Part shown: positions 10,160 through 18,217 of the stretch, piece by piece | Layout of the letters: each line of letters opens with the position of its first letter | How positions within the stretch are numbered: position 1 is the first letter of the stretch | Source of the DNA: an uncultured Lachnospiraceae bacterium | GTDB taxonomy: Bacteria; Bacillota; Clostridia; Lachnospirales; Lachnospiraceae | Direction: 5' to 3' | Length of the DNA: 64,000 nucleotides | Assembly (NCBI GenBank): GCA_947629865.1 | Contig: CANRFJ010000013.1 | Location: 1-64,000 of the forward strand | The notes under the pieces: model-generated | The model's database searches: none | The model's input: the letters and a program-made list of their open reading frames with translations, nothing else | What the model was told of the DNA's origin: nothing | Made by a program: the position numbers and the translations under genes

Positions 10160-11386
10160 TCACTGCATGAGCATGTCTTCAATAAAAACGGCGTAGCCTC
10201 TAGACGGATCGTCCACCAGGACGTGGGTGACGGCTCCAATAATTTTGCCATCCTGTATTATGGGGGAACCGCTCATTCCCTGCACGATGCCCCCTGTGAG
10301 CTTCAGCAGTTTTTTATCTGTCACCCGAATTATCATGCTTTTGTTGTCCGCACTGTTGGTGTCAATGTCCTCGATGCGGATCTGATATTTTTTTGCCGTC
10401 CCCTCGAGATTCGCATAAATCCAGGCGCTCCCTCTCTTTATTTTCTGCTTTATCCCCACCGGAAGAAATTCCGCCGTGTAGTCGCGGATATCCTCCTCCC
10501 TCATCTGTCCAAACACGCCCATGGCGGTATTCTTCCGGATCTCCCCGATCTGGTTGGCCGCCACCATATTGATGTATCCCTGCAGTTCTCCCGGCTCGCC
10601 GTTTTTTCCCTGCGTGATGCCGAGGATTTTCGTCCGGTACAGTTCGCCCCCCTGAAGGTTCAGCAGATTCCCCGTGTCGCTGTCCGTGATCCCGTGTCCC
10701 AGCGTGCCAAATCCGCCCTCCTCCGTAATGTAGGTCAGCGTCCCGATTCCCTGGGTGTCCTCTCTTACCCAGGCGCCTATCTTATAAGTGCGGTCTGTCG
10801 CCAGAACCGGACGAATCGCCACCTGCATCTTTTCCCCGTTCCGGCGAATCGTGACAGACGCTTTCTCCGCTCCGGTTTTCTGAATGGCCGCATTGAGCTG
10901 GGCAATCGTGGGAACCGACACCCCCTCCCACTTTAATATATAATCGCCGCTCTTGATAATATTCCCTCCCGGCTCATACGTCAGGCCGTCACGCCCCTCA
11001 ATCTCCGCCGTGTCCAGCACCAAAAGACCGTTTGTCTCCACATAAATGCCTATTGGCTCCCCGCTGGGCGCCACCTTCATTTTCTCAATTACGCGGATAT
11101 CCACACTTTTTACCGGAACAATCCCCATAAAATTGACAGGGACGTGATATTCTCCCGTCTTCTGCGACAATATGGAAAACCCGCTCTCCTTGTTGGTTAT
11201 CTCCAGCGTCTCCTCCGAGACGCCGGTGCGAAAGCCAAAGGGAAGCGCCACCTCCTCCGCCTCCCCCACAAACGCAAACAGATGATTGGGGACAGAATTC
11301 TCCGCATAGCGGAAAATCAGATAACCGGCCACGCATAAATCGGCCGCCAGAAGTAAAATGAAAATACGACGCAGCTTTTTAATCAT
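10160..11386 (-). CDS. spoIVB: SpoIVB, sporulation signalling serine peptidase
   Basis: S55-family serine protease secreted from the forespore; in the known pathway it cleaves SpoIVFA to activate pro-sigma-K processing. The 408-residue protein has an N-terminal membrane anchor (IFILLLAADLCVAGYLIF), a PDZ domain at roughly 120-190 (IIKSGDYILKWEGVSV), and the S55 peptidase domain with GTLGHGITD (His) and GMSGSPI (nucleophile Ser). GGGAGG precedes the ATG. It lies between recN and spo0A as in other Clostridia and Bacilli. Confidence 0.95.
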   Translation of the reverse strand: MIKKLRRIFILLLAADLCVAGYLIFRYAENSVPNHLFAFVGEAEEVALPFGFRTGVSEETLEITNKESGFSILSQKTGEYHVPVNFMGIVPVKSVDIRVIEKMKVAPSGEPIGIYVETNGLLVLDTAEIEGRDGLTYEPGGNIIKSGDYILKWEGVSVPTIAQLNAAIQKTGAEKASVTIRRNGEKMQVAIRPVLATDRTYKIGAWVREDTQGIGTLTYITEEGGFGTLGHGITDSDTGNLLNLQGGELYRTKILGITQGKNGEPGELQGYINMVAANQIGEIRKNTAMGVFGQMREEDIRDYTAEFLPVGIKQKIKRGSAWIYANLEGTAKKYQIRIEDIDTNSADNKSMIIRVTDKKLLKLTGGIVQGMSGSPIIQDGKIIGAVTHVLVDDPSRGYAVFIEDMLMQ

Positions 11387-11409
11387 GTCAACCTCCCATG
11401 TGAAATGTC

Positions 11410-11447
11410 AAGCAGGAGCCCTGAGACACGTCCCAAGGCTCCTGCTT
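11410..11447 (-). terminator. hairpin between recN and spoIVB
   Basis: A perfect 11-bp stem (11410-11420 with 11437-11447) starts 12 bp after the recN stop codon; inner bases can extend it with wobble pairs. No T-tract follows on the minus strand, so partial termination or mRNA processing is more likely than full termination. Confidence 0.5.
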
Positions 11448-11458
11448 AGTATAACCAT

Positions 11459-13129
11459 TTATCTGGTTTTCATGATTTCTGCCATTTCTTTCATTTCGCG
11501 CGCGCTGCTCCTCACCGCATCCGTGATCTCCACGCCGCCGATCAGCCGGGCCAGTTCCTCTCCGCTCTCCTCTCTGGAGAGCCGCCGTATGCGGGTGCGG
11601 GAGCGCTCCGCCCCCACTTCCTTCTCTATGACATAGTGATAATCCGCCATGGCTGCAATCTGGGGAAGATGAGTGATACACAGTATCTGGTGACGCCTGG
11701 CGAGAAGATTCATTTTTTCCGACACCTTCTGCGCCGTCCGTCCGCTGATGCCCGCGTCGATCTCGTCAAAAATCAGCGTCTCTGTCTGGTCGCTGTCGGC
11801 AAAGACCGACTTAATCGCCAGCATGATACGGGACAGTTCCCCTCCCGAAGCGATCTTTCCGAGACTCTTTCTCTCCTCGCCGGGATTGGTCGCAATCAGA
11901 AATTCCACATCATCCTTTCCGTCCGCCCGGTATTCCTCCCTCTCACCGATGTGAATCTCAAAATCCACATGAGCAAAATTCAAATCCCGGAGAGCGTTGG
12001 AAATCTTCTCCTCCAACTGAGCCGCCGCCTCTCTCCGGCATCCGGTCAGATTCTCACAGGCCTGCTCCAGTTCCCTCTGCACAGCCTCCATCTGTCTGTC
12101 GCATTTTTCCCGATACGCCTCGTAGTCCGCATACTGCTCCAGTTTTTTGTCCACCTCCTGAAGGTGATCCATAATCTCCTCATAGGTATTGCCATATTTA
12201 CTTTGCAGGGTGTGGATACAGTCCAGACGTCTTTCCAGAGCGGTCAGTTCCTTTTCATCAAAGGAAAAATCCGCCATAAATTCCGAAATCTCCCGATTGA
12301 AATCCCCCAGGAGCCCTTCTATCTGCATCAGCTCCCCCGAAAATCCAGAGAGAGCAGAATCCAGTCCGCTTATCTCATTCAGACTTCGGATCCCCTGGCT
12401 GACGGCAGCGGCGGCATCTTCCCCGCACAGCCGGTGAACCCGTCCAAGCGTCTCGGCAATGGTTCCCGCGTTGGCGGCCCGCCGGTATGTCTCCTCCGCC
12501 TGTTCAATCTCACCCGGCTGAATGGCTGCTGCCTCTATCTCATTTTTTTCATAGGAGAGAAAATCCACCTGCCTGGCCCTCTCGGCCTCGGACAGTTCGT
12601 TCTGTTCCCTCTCCTTTTTGAGTTCCATATACTGCCGGTACAGCCTTCCCGTCTGTTCCTTCCACTCGGCACAGGCGGCGCCTCCGTACTCATCTACAAT
12701 CTCAAGATGTTTTTCTTTGTTCAGCAGGGACTGGTGTTCATGCTGTCCGTGTATATCGAGGCACAACTCCGCCACCCGACGGATAGCGCTTACCGGCACG
12801 CTCTCACCGTTAATCTTGTTGATACTGCGGCTGCCCGTGATTTTTCGGGAGATGACAATCTGGTTGTCCTCCGGTTCAATGTCCATCTGCCGGATCCGGC
12901 GCAGCGTCTCTGCGCTGTCAATCTGAAAAACAATCTCCACCATGGCATAATCCCCCTGGCTTCCGATCATCTCCGGCGAGACTCTGGCTCCCAGCGCAAT
13001 GCCAATCGAGCCGACGAGAATGGACTTCCCCGCTCCGGTCTCTCCGGTCAATATATTCAGATGACTGCCAAAATCGACGTCTATCTCGTCAATAATGGCA
13101 AAATTTTTTACATGTAAATTTGCTAACAA
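11459..13129 (-). CDS. recN: DNA repair ATPase RecN
   Basis: SMC-like ATPase that acts at DNA double-strand breaks before recombination. The 556 residues have a Walker A motif GETGAGKS at 29-36, a long central coiled coil with a hinge-like region, the ABC signature region KIASGGELSRIM, and Walker B TLIFDEIDAGISG. This matches family length and order. It begins 13 bp downstream of the stop codon of the large Ig-repeat gene, so the two are probably co-transcribed; in many Clostridia argR sits there instead. Confidence 0.96.
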   Translation of the reverse strand: MLANLHVKNFAIIDEIDVDFGSHLNILTGETGAGKSILVGSIGIALGARVSPEMIGSQGDYAMVEIVFQIDSAETLRRIRQMDIEPEDNQIVISRKITGSRSINKINGESVPVSAIRRVAELCLDIHGQHEHQSLLNKEKHLEIVDEYGGAACAEWKEQTGRLYRQYMELKKEREQNELSEAERARQVDFLSYEKNEIEAAAIQPGEIEQAEETYRRAANAGTIAETLGRVHRLCGEDAAAAVSQGIRSLNEISGLDSALSGFSGELMQIEGLLGDFNREISEFMADFSFDEKELTALERRLDCIHTLQSKYGNTYEEIMDHLQEVDKKLEQYADYEAYREKCDRQMEAVQRELEQACENLTGCRREAAAQLEEKISNALRDLNFAHVDFEIHIGEREEYRADGKDDVEFLIATNPGEERKSLGKIASGGELSRIMLAIKSVFADSDQTETLIFDEIDAGISGRTAQKVSEKMNLLARRHQILCITHLPQIAAMADYHYVIEKEVGAERSRTRIRRLSREESGEELARLIGGVEITDAVRSSAREMKEMAEIMKTR

Positions 13130-13142
13130 TCCTTTTCCCCGC

Positions 13143-16100
13143 TTACTTTATCTTTTTGATACGGACACGGCAGCCCAGTTTGACACCGTTGACATTGGCA
13201 TATATAATCGTAGTGCCCTTCCTGCGTCCGGTCACGAGACCGGTAGCGGAAACGGTGGCGATATTTATATTCTTCGAATACCAGGTCACACCCTCGTCAA
13301 TCGTATTCACATGCAGCTGCTCCGTATCGTACTGCCGCATCACCAGTCCCTTCCGGTTCAGATCCACTACCAGGACGTCGCAGTAACCCACCTGTCCGTT
13401 GGCCGTCTCACCGTAAATCGTGGCCTGGCCTACCCGGTGCGTCTTTATCTTACCCCTCTTATCCACCGTAGCCACGGCCGGATTGTCGGAGTGATATTTA
13501 ATCTTCGTCGTGGAATTGGCCGGAGACACAGCGATGCCGGACTGTATGGATCGTCCCTTTGCCACCGTGATCTCGCTGTTTTCCACAGAAACGCCCGTCG
13601 CGTCGACCGGCTCAGACACCTTGATGATACAGGTGGCCGACTTGCCGGAACCGTCTGTGGTGCGGGCCCGAATCTGCACCATGCCCTCTGCGAGCCCCAG
13701 CACGCGGCCGGAACTGTTCACCGTAGCCACAGCCTTGTCGCTACTGCTCCATTTCACCTTCCGGATCGTCGCTTTCTTCGGCAGTACCGTCGCCTTTAAT
13801 TTCATGGTGCTGCCCACCAGCAGTTTGCCGGAATATTTATTCAGTTTGATCCGCTTCGCCTTTCTCACCACACGCACCTTGCATCTGGCATAGGCGCCGC
13901 TTCCGTCCTTCGCTTTGGCCTTGATATAGGCTGTGCCAATCTTTTTACCCTTTACCTTTCCGTCCGATGTGACCGAAGCCACTTTCTTTTTGGAAGAAGA
14001 CCACTTCACCTTCTTGTTGGAGGTGCCTGTCACCGTAGCCTTTACATAAAAGGATTTGCCCAGTTTCAGATATTTAGTGGTCGGCGATACGGTCACTTTT
14101 GTATTACTGACTACTTTCTTTGGAGTAACCGTTATCATACAGGACACGGAATATCCTCCGTCCGCCGCCACGCCAGTCACCAGTGTCGTGCCCGGCCCGA
14201 CGCCTGTCACCTTTACATTGGAGACGCCGGACTTCTCCACCTTGGCGATGGAAGTATTGGCCACTGTCCACGACATCTCCTTATTGAATGCCGTGTCCGG
14301 ATTGAAAATCGGCGCAATGACAATCGAACTGCCAACCACCACCGACTTCTCGTAGGAATCCAGTGCAACGCCCTTTAAGCCGTCCTGCACAGTCACCTGG
14401 ATCACACTGGTCGGGCCGGCCACAGAGCCGTTATAGGCTGTGACCTGAACAAATGTCGTGCCGACCTTCACGCCAGTCACCTGTCCGTTTCCATCGACCT
14501 TGGCCACCGATGTATTATAACTCTGCCATGTGAGAGTATCCGTCGAATCCGCCGGCTTTAACTCCGGTTTCAGATTGACGGTCTCCCCTGTCCGCACGAT
14601 AAGTTCCTTTGGCGAAAGGGAGATCTCTGTGGACGGCTGCTTCACCGTCACCTTTATACTTTTTACAATTCCCTCTTTTGAGACAATATTTATATTCGTG
14701 GAACCCGGTTTCTGCCCCACTACAGTGATCGTGTGCCTCGTCGCGTCGTAGGCGCACGTCACAATTCCCTCCTCGGACGGGGTAAAGGTCAGTTCCGTCT
14801 CCGTCTTCTCCGGCTTGTAATTAACTTCTATTATCCTGCTGTCCTTTACATTCATCGTAATATCCGTCTCATTGAAAGTTATGTCCTCCGGCGTCCCGAC
14901 CACCGTGAGGATGCAGGAAGCCATGACATTGTAAGGATTATAGGCCGGATATACGCTGATCAGCGTCGTGCCGGGGCTCTTGAAGGTAATATAGCCATCC
15001 TCGTCCACCGCGGCCACCGATGTGTCCTGACTCGTCCATATGAGACCTTTATCCGTGGCATTTGCGGGCGTATAGGAAACCTCGCTCTTCATATTATAGC
15101 CCTCTTTGTATATGCCCACAGAGAGCTCACCCTTGGAGAAGGATATGGCGGAAATCGGCACCCGTACCGTAATGTCCAGCGTCTGGTACTGCTCGTTGAT
15201 TGGGTTGTAAACCGTCAGCGTCGCATGGCCTCCGCCCATCGCCGTGAGAATCGCGCTCTTTCCGTCCGAAGCCGACTCCACCGTAAACACGGACTCGTCT
15301 GTGCTGAGCCAGACTAACGGCGCCACAGATACCGTCTGCTTGATATTCGCCACCACTGTGAGGTGCTCGCCCGGCAGCAGCATCTGCGGATCCTTCGGAC
15401 TGATGGTAAAATTGTCTACGGCCGCCTCTACCTTCACCACGCAGGTAGCCGTCTTATACACGCCGTCACCGGCGTCCAGGGTGGCCGTTATCGTCACATC
15501 TTCCTGGGTAATGCGGACGCCCTTAATCAGACCGGTCTCATTCACCGTCACATAACGATCGTCTGAACTGCTCCACTCCACGCCCCCGCTGTAGGTATCA
15601 TTCAGAACCAGAGACAGCTGATACGTCTGCCCAACGGAGATCGTCAGCGTGCTCCGGTCCAGATAAATCCGATCCACAATATCAATGGTAATAATAAAAG
15701 CGCTCGGAATCTCATCATCCGGATCTTTGCCCATCAGTCCCTTGACATAATCCTCCCGCCCCTTCTTTATCGTCAGCGTAGCTATGACTCTCCCCTCGGC
15801 CAGCGTGTGCAAAATCCCCCTGTTCGTGTCGAGGTGAGCATAGTTTTCCACACCGCCGCTCTCTCCTCCTTCCATGGTGACGGCCATGTCAAAGGCAGAC
15901 AGAAAATCCTCTGTCGTCATATTATATGCCTCGGCAAAATTATAACTGTCGCCGATATTGAGTATCTCATTCCGGTTTCCAATCTGACTCTCTATCGTCA
16001 GATGCACCACCGTGGGCGTGTACGCCTCTGTCTTGTTGTCCTCACTGAAATAACTTCCATATGTGTAAAAATAGATATCATACTCCCCGGCGGTACCATT

Positions 16101-17090
16101 TATCCGTAGTTCATTGCTCCGGCTGGAGGAGGGCGTCAGACTGATCAGATCCGATTCCATACCCAGAGAGTTCGCAATGGGAACGGAGTTGCCCCTGTCG
16201 TCGTCCTTTTTGACTACCCATACGACCTTGCTCCGGATTACCTCAAGATTGTTTGTAAAGTTCGTATCCGTATACAGATAGCCACCCGAATTTATCTTGA
16301 CGTCCAGAGATTTCTGATAACCGCCGTCCCCGTAACCGGCTCCGTCCGTGAGGCTGACCTGCGGGATGATATACACATCCAGATAGCCGGTATAGGTCTC
16401 GTCTGAGCCCCGCGGGGTGTAGGTGGCCGTCACCTGTGTCTTACCGGCGCCCACCGGTGTGAGAACTCCGGTTCTCTGATCCACCTTCGCGACCTCCTCG
16501 TTGGCGCTGCTCCACTGGAGCGTATCTTCGACGCTGACAGAGTCAATGCTCTGTTTAAGAGGCACCGATTCATCGTTAGCATACAGAACCAGAGAGTTAT
16601 CCACATCTCCTTCGTTGACCAATTTATAAATGGAAACATCTGTCGTAGTATCAATGGAAAAGACAACCCGAACCTGGCAGGTGGCATATGCCACCTGGGC
16701 AAGGCCTTCCTTTTTGTTGAGGACTACTACCGCCACTTCCACCACGCCGGGCGAATGTGCCCGGAGAACGGCCATTGTCGGAGACTCAGGCATCCTCTCG
16801 ATGGTGGCAATGTCCTCCTTTTCTTTATCCACAATAGACCACCGGACTTCATATGTAGCTTCATCCGCATATACAATTCCCGTCGTCTTCAGACTCAGCA
16901 CCATGCCCCCGCTTTTCAGGTCATAGACCACCGAGGGATCCATCTCCTGCCCGTTCCACTCAATAAACACATCCTCCGCATGGGCGGTGTCCCCCAGGAG
17001 GCCGATAACGCTCACCAGGCAGACTGCCAGAAGCACCGCCAGATATTTTATTACTGCCCTTCCCTTTCTTCCACTCCGTCTCTTTTCCAT
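13143..17090 (-). CDS. large secreted protein of bacterial Ig-like (Big_2) repeats
   Basis: Function unknown; probably an exported surface or matrix protein. A signal peptide (basic MEKRRSGRKGR, hydrophobic core, TAHA cleavage site) is followed by about eleven Ig-like modules of the type VKWSSSxxxVATV..G.V.G...G...I.A, densest in the C-terminal half. The 1315 residues lack a visible LPxTG motif, SLH domain or other anchor and end in the basic VRIKKIK. I chose ATG 17088-17090 because it starts directly before the signal peptide and has a modest AAAGG ribosome site; an upstream ATG at 17210 would add 40 non-signal-like residues. Its position 13 bp upstream of recN is unusual. Pairs such as VKWSSSKKKVASV and VKWSSSDKAVATV suggest internal duplication. 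Confidence 0.88.
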   Translation of the reverse strand: MEKRRSGRKGRAVIKYLAVLLAVCLVSVIGLLGDTAHAEDVFIEWNGQEMDPSVVYDLKSGGMVLSLKTTGIVYADEATYEVRWSIVDKEKEDIATIERMPESPTMAVLRAHSPGVVEVAVVVLNKKEGLAQVAYATCQVRVVFSIDTTTDVSIYKLVNEGDVDNSLVLYANDESVPLKQSIDSVSVEDTLQWSSANEEVAKVDQRTGVLTPVGAGKTQVTATYTPRGSDETYTGYLDVYIIPQVSLTDGAGYGDGGYQKSLDVKINSGGYLYTDTNFTNNLEVIRSKVVWVVKKDDDRGNSVPIANSLGMESDLISLTPSSSRSNELRINGTAGEYDIYFYTYGSYFSEDNKTEAYTPTVVHLTIESQIGNRNEILNIGDSYNFAEAYNMTTEDFLSAFDMAVTMEGGESGGVENYAHLDTNRGILHTLAEGRVIATLTIKKGREDYVKGLMGKDPDDEIPSAFIITIDIVDRIYLDRSTLTISVGQTYQLSLVLNDTYSGGVEWSSSDDRYVTVNETGLIKGVRITQEDVTITATLDAGDGVYKTATCVVKVEAAVDNFTISPKDPQMLLPGEHLTVVANIKQTVSVAPLVWLSTDESVFTVESASDGKSAILTAMGGGHATLTVYNPINEQYQTLDITVRVPISAISFSKGELSVGIYKEGYNMKSEVSYTPANATDKGLIWTSQDTSVAAVDEDGYITFKSPGTTLISVYPAYNPYNVMASCILTVVGTPEDITFNETDITMNVKDSRIIEVNYKPEKTETELTFTPSEEGIVTCAYDATRHTITVVGQKPGSTNINIVSKEGIVKSIKVTVKQPSTEISLSPKELIVRTGETVNLKPELKPADSTDTLTWQSYNTSVAKVDGNGQVTGVKVGTTFVQVTAYNGSVAGPTSVIQVTVQDGLKGVALDSYEKSVVVGSSIVIAPIFNPDTAFNKEMSWTVANTSIAKVEKSGVSNVKVTGVGPGTTLVTGVAADGGYSVSCMITVTPKKVVSNTKVTVSPTTKYLKLGKSFYVKATVTGTSNKKVKWSSSKKKVASVTSDGKVKGKKIGTAYIKAKAKDGSGAYARCKVRVVRKAKRIKLNKYSGKLLVGSTMKLKATVLPKKATIRKVKWSSSDKAVATVNSSGRVLGLAEGMVQIRARTTDGSGKSATCIIKVSEPVDATGVSVENSEITVAKGRSIQSGIAVSPANSTTKIKYHSDNPAVATVDKRGKIKTHRVGQATIYGETANGQVGYCDVLVVDLNRKGLVMRQYDTEQLHVNTIDEGVTWYSKNINIATVSATGLVTGRRKGTTIIYANVNGVKLGCRVRIKKIK

Positions 17091-17225
17091 GAAAATCAAC
17101 CTTTCCCTCTCTGTTTTATCCGGTCTCTGCCCGCCCGGATCTATCATACTATATATATCGACTTCTCTCTTTTCATAGTAAACACAGCCTTTGTCATTTA
17201 CATGTCGCATAGGACAAAAGCGCCG

Positions 17226-17397
17226 TTCGCTTCCGCGAAAAAAGTTATTCGCTTCCGCGAAAAAAGTTTATTCGCTCCCGCGAAAAAAGTTATTCGCTTC
17301 CGCGAAAAAAGTTATTCGCTTCCGCGAAAAAAGTTATTCGCTCCCGCGAAAAAAGTTATTCGCTTCCGCGAAAAAAGTTATTCGCTTCCGCGAAAAA
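17226..17397. repeat. 22-bp tandem hairpin array (8 copies)
   Basis: Eight head-to-tail copies of a 22-bp unit (minus strand TTCGCGGAAGCGAATAACTT plus TT; one copy is 23 bp). Each unit folds as TTCGC-GGAA-GCGAA, or GGGA in two copies, and both are GNRA-type tetraloops; each is followed by TAACTTTTTT. The copy nearest 17400 is the coding end of the GtrA-like gene (Phe-Arg-Gly-Ser-Glu-stop); the other seven lie downstream of it on the minus strand. The array may act as serial weak terminators or an mRNA 3' barrier. Confidence 0.9.
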
Positions 17398-17800
17398 CTA
17401 GGAATTTGCTGATAAAGTAATTTCCTATGATGACGATTACCTGTGTAATCAGTTTGGCGAGCATCTTGGGCTGTCCCATAATGTTATACATCAGATAGAC
17501 GCCGCCCACCTCGATCGCCATAGTGGAGAGTCTGCCCCCCACAAAACGGCAGAATTCCATAAACATCTCCCGGAATCCATGGGTTTTTGAGGAAAATACG
17601 AAAATCTTGTTGGCGACATAGGCAAACAGTATGGCGACAATGATGGATATCACATTTCCCAGCGTCACATTCATGCCACAGACATCGCAGAGAATGTAAA
17701 ACACGATCAGATTTACCAGTGTCGTGCAGCCGCCCACTACCAGATACCGCATGGTCTCGCTGTAATAAAGTTTTTTAATCCACTCCACTACTCTTTTCAT
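17378..17800 (-). CDS. GtrA-family small membrane protein (putative polyprenyl-phosphate-sugar flippase)
   Basis: GtrA-type proteins are thought to move undecaprenyl-phosphate-linked sugars across the membrane for polymer side-chain glycosylation. The 140 residues contain four hydrophobic segments, the N-terminal MRYLVVGGCTTLVN and the terminal ISKFLVFRGSE that mark the family. The start is ATG 17798-17800 after a purine-rich GGAGG/GAGG region; an ATG at 17845 gives an unlikely leader. The last codons are the first unit of the 22-bp tandem array. No partner GtrB is adjacent, though GT2 enzymes of that type occur at 40.2 and 41.8 kb. Confidence 0.85.
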   Translation of the reverse strand: MKRVVEWIKKLYYSETMRYLVVGGCTTLVNLIVFYILCDVCGMNVTLGNVISIIVAILFAYVANKIFVFSSKTHGFREMFMEFCRFVGGRLSTMAIEVGGVYLMYNIMGQPKMLAKLITQVIVIIGNYFISKFLVFRGSE

Positions 17801-17889
17801 ATCCGCCTCGTTTCCTCCGCCCGCTCCCGCAGGGAGCGCCGGCATATTAAACAGTGGCGCACACTATCCGCACTGTTTTTTACTTTCTC

Positions 17890-17918
17890 AGTATAACACA
17901 GTCCGCCATTTTTTGAAA
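17890..17918 (-). promoter_or_regulatory. promoter of the GtrA-like gene
   Basis: Minus-strand TTTCAA (17913-17918) and TATACT (17890-17895) are spaced by 17 bp. The -10 element is good and the -35 weak. Confidence 0.45.
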
Positions 17919-17946
17919 GATACATTTATACGATTTTTTATTACAG

Positions 17947-17990
17947 CGCCTCCGCTATTCCGGCGGAGGGCGGAGGCGTACTCCGCCGGA
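17947..17990. other. interleaved GC-rich inverted repeats
   Basis: Two perfect inverted repeats interlock: 17947-17955 with 17970-17978 (9 bp) and 17959-17968 with 17981-17990 (10 bp). They cannot form as two simple hairpins at the same time. They lie between the divergent GtrA-like and typA promoters, just upstream of the typA -35 element. No T-tract follows on either strand. Confidence 0.55.
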
Positions 17991-17994
17991 GGAC

Positions 17995-18023
17995 TTGCAA
18001 GCATTTTTCAATCGTGTTATAAT
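17995..18023 (+). promoter_or_regulatory. promoter of typA
   Basis: TTGCAA (17995-18000) and TATAAT (18018-18023) are separated by 17 bp, giving a leader of nearly 190 nt before the typA ATG. Confidence 0.8.
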
Positions 18024-18059
18024 CTATCCTTGTGCAAAACTAACAAAACGGAGGATTAG

Positions 18060-18199
18060 TTTGAAAAATAGTTCGATAGCTATTTTTCAAACGGCAATTT
18101 GTTTCTGAGCGAAAACAAATTGCTTTGATGGCAGATGAGAAACTGCCTACGCAAACTGTATTTACAGTTTTTTCTCATCGCCTCCTCGCGACAAGTCGC
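18060..18199 (+). promoter_or_regulatory. hairpin-rich typA leader
   Basis: Four inverted repeats follow one another: 18060-18071/18080-18091 (12 bp, perfect), 18094-18104/18113-18123 (11 bp, perfect), an AU-rich stem 18153-18160/18163-18170 followed by TTT and able to compete with 18134-18145/18165-18179, and GCGAC-AA-GTCGC at 18188-18199. The AU stem followed by T residues resembles a weak intrinsic terminator. The leader could be an attenuator or an inserted repeat element. Confidence 0.55.
18061..18108 (+). CDS. possible 15-residue leader peptide
   Basis: A TTG codon six bases after GGAGG (18050-18054) opens a frame MKNSSIAIFQTAICF followed by TGA. The ribosome site is the best in the leader, and the frame spans the first hairpin and half of the second, so translation would affect folding. 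Expression is inferred only. Confidence 0.3.
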   Translation: MKNSSIAIFQTAICF

Positions 18200-18209
18200 T
18201 CGGAAATGA
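18135..18209 (+). CDS. possible 24-residue upstream ORF of typA
   Basis: ATG at 18135 opens a basic 24-residue frame (begins MRNCLRKLYLQ, ends SSRQVARK) whose TGA lies inside the typA ribosome-binding region, eight bases before the typA ATG. No clear ribosome site precedes it. Translational coupling to typA is possible, but the frame may be coincidental. Confidence 0.25.
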   Translation: MRNCLRKLYLQFFLIASSRQVARK

Positions 18210-18217
18210 GGATTCAT

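Noticed and set aside
11636-13117. 493-codon + strand frame opposite recN
   Set aside because: recN is certain on the other strand; the frame has low-complexity shadow composition and no family motif.
17140-17215. Promoter for the Ig-repeat gene
   Set aside because: A TATATATAGT stretch exists, but no -35 with sensible spacing could be found.
17226-17397. Short regularly spaced repeats that could be taken for a CRISPR array
   Set aside because: Units are directly adjacent 22-bp tandem copies with no unique spacers, no cas genes are nearby, and one copy is the coding end of a gene.
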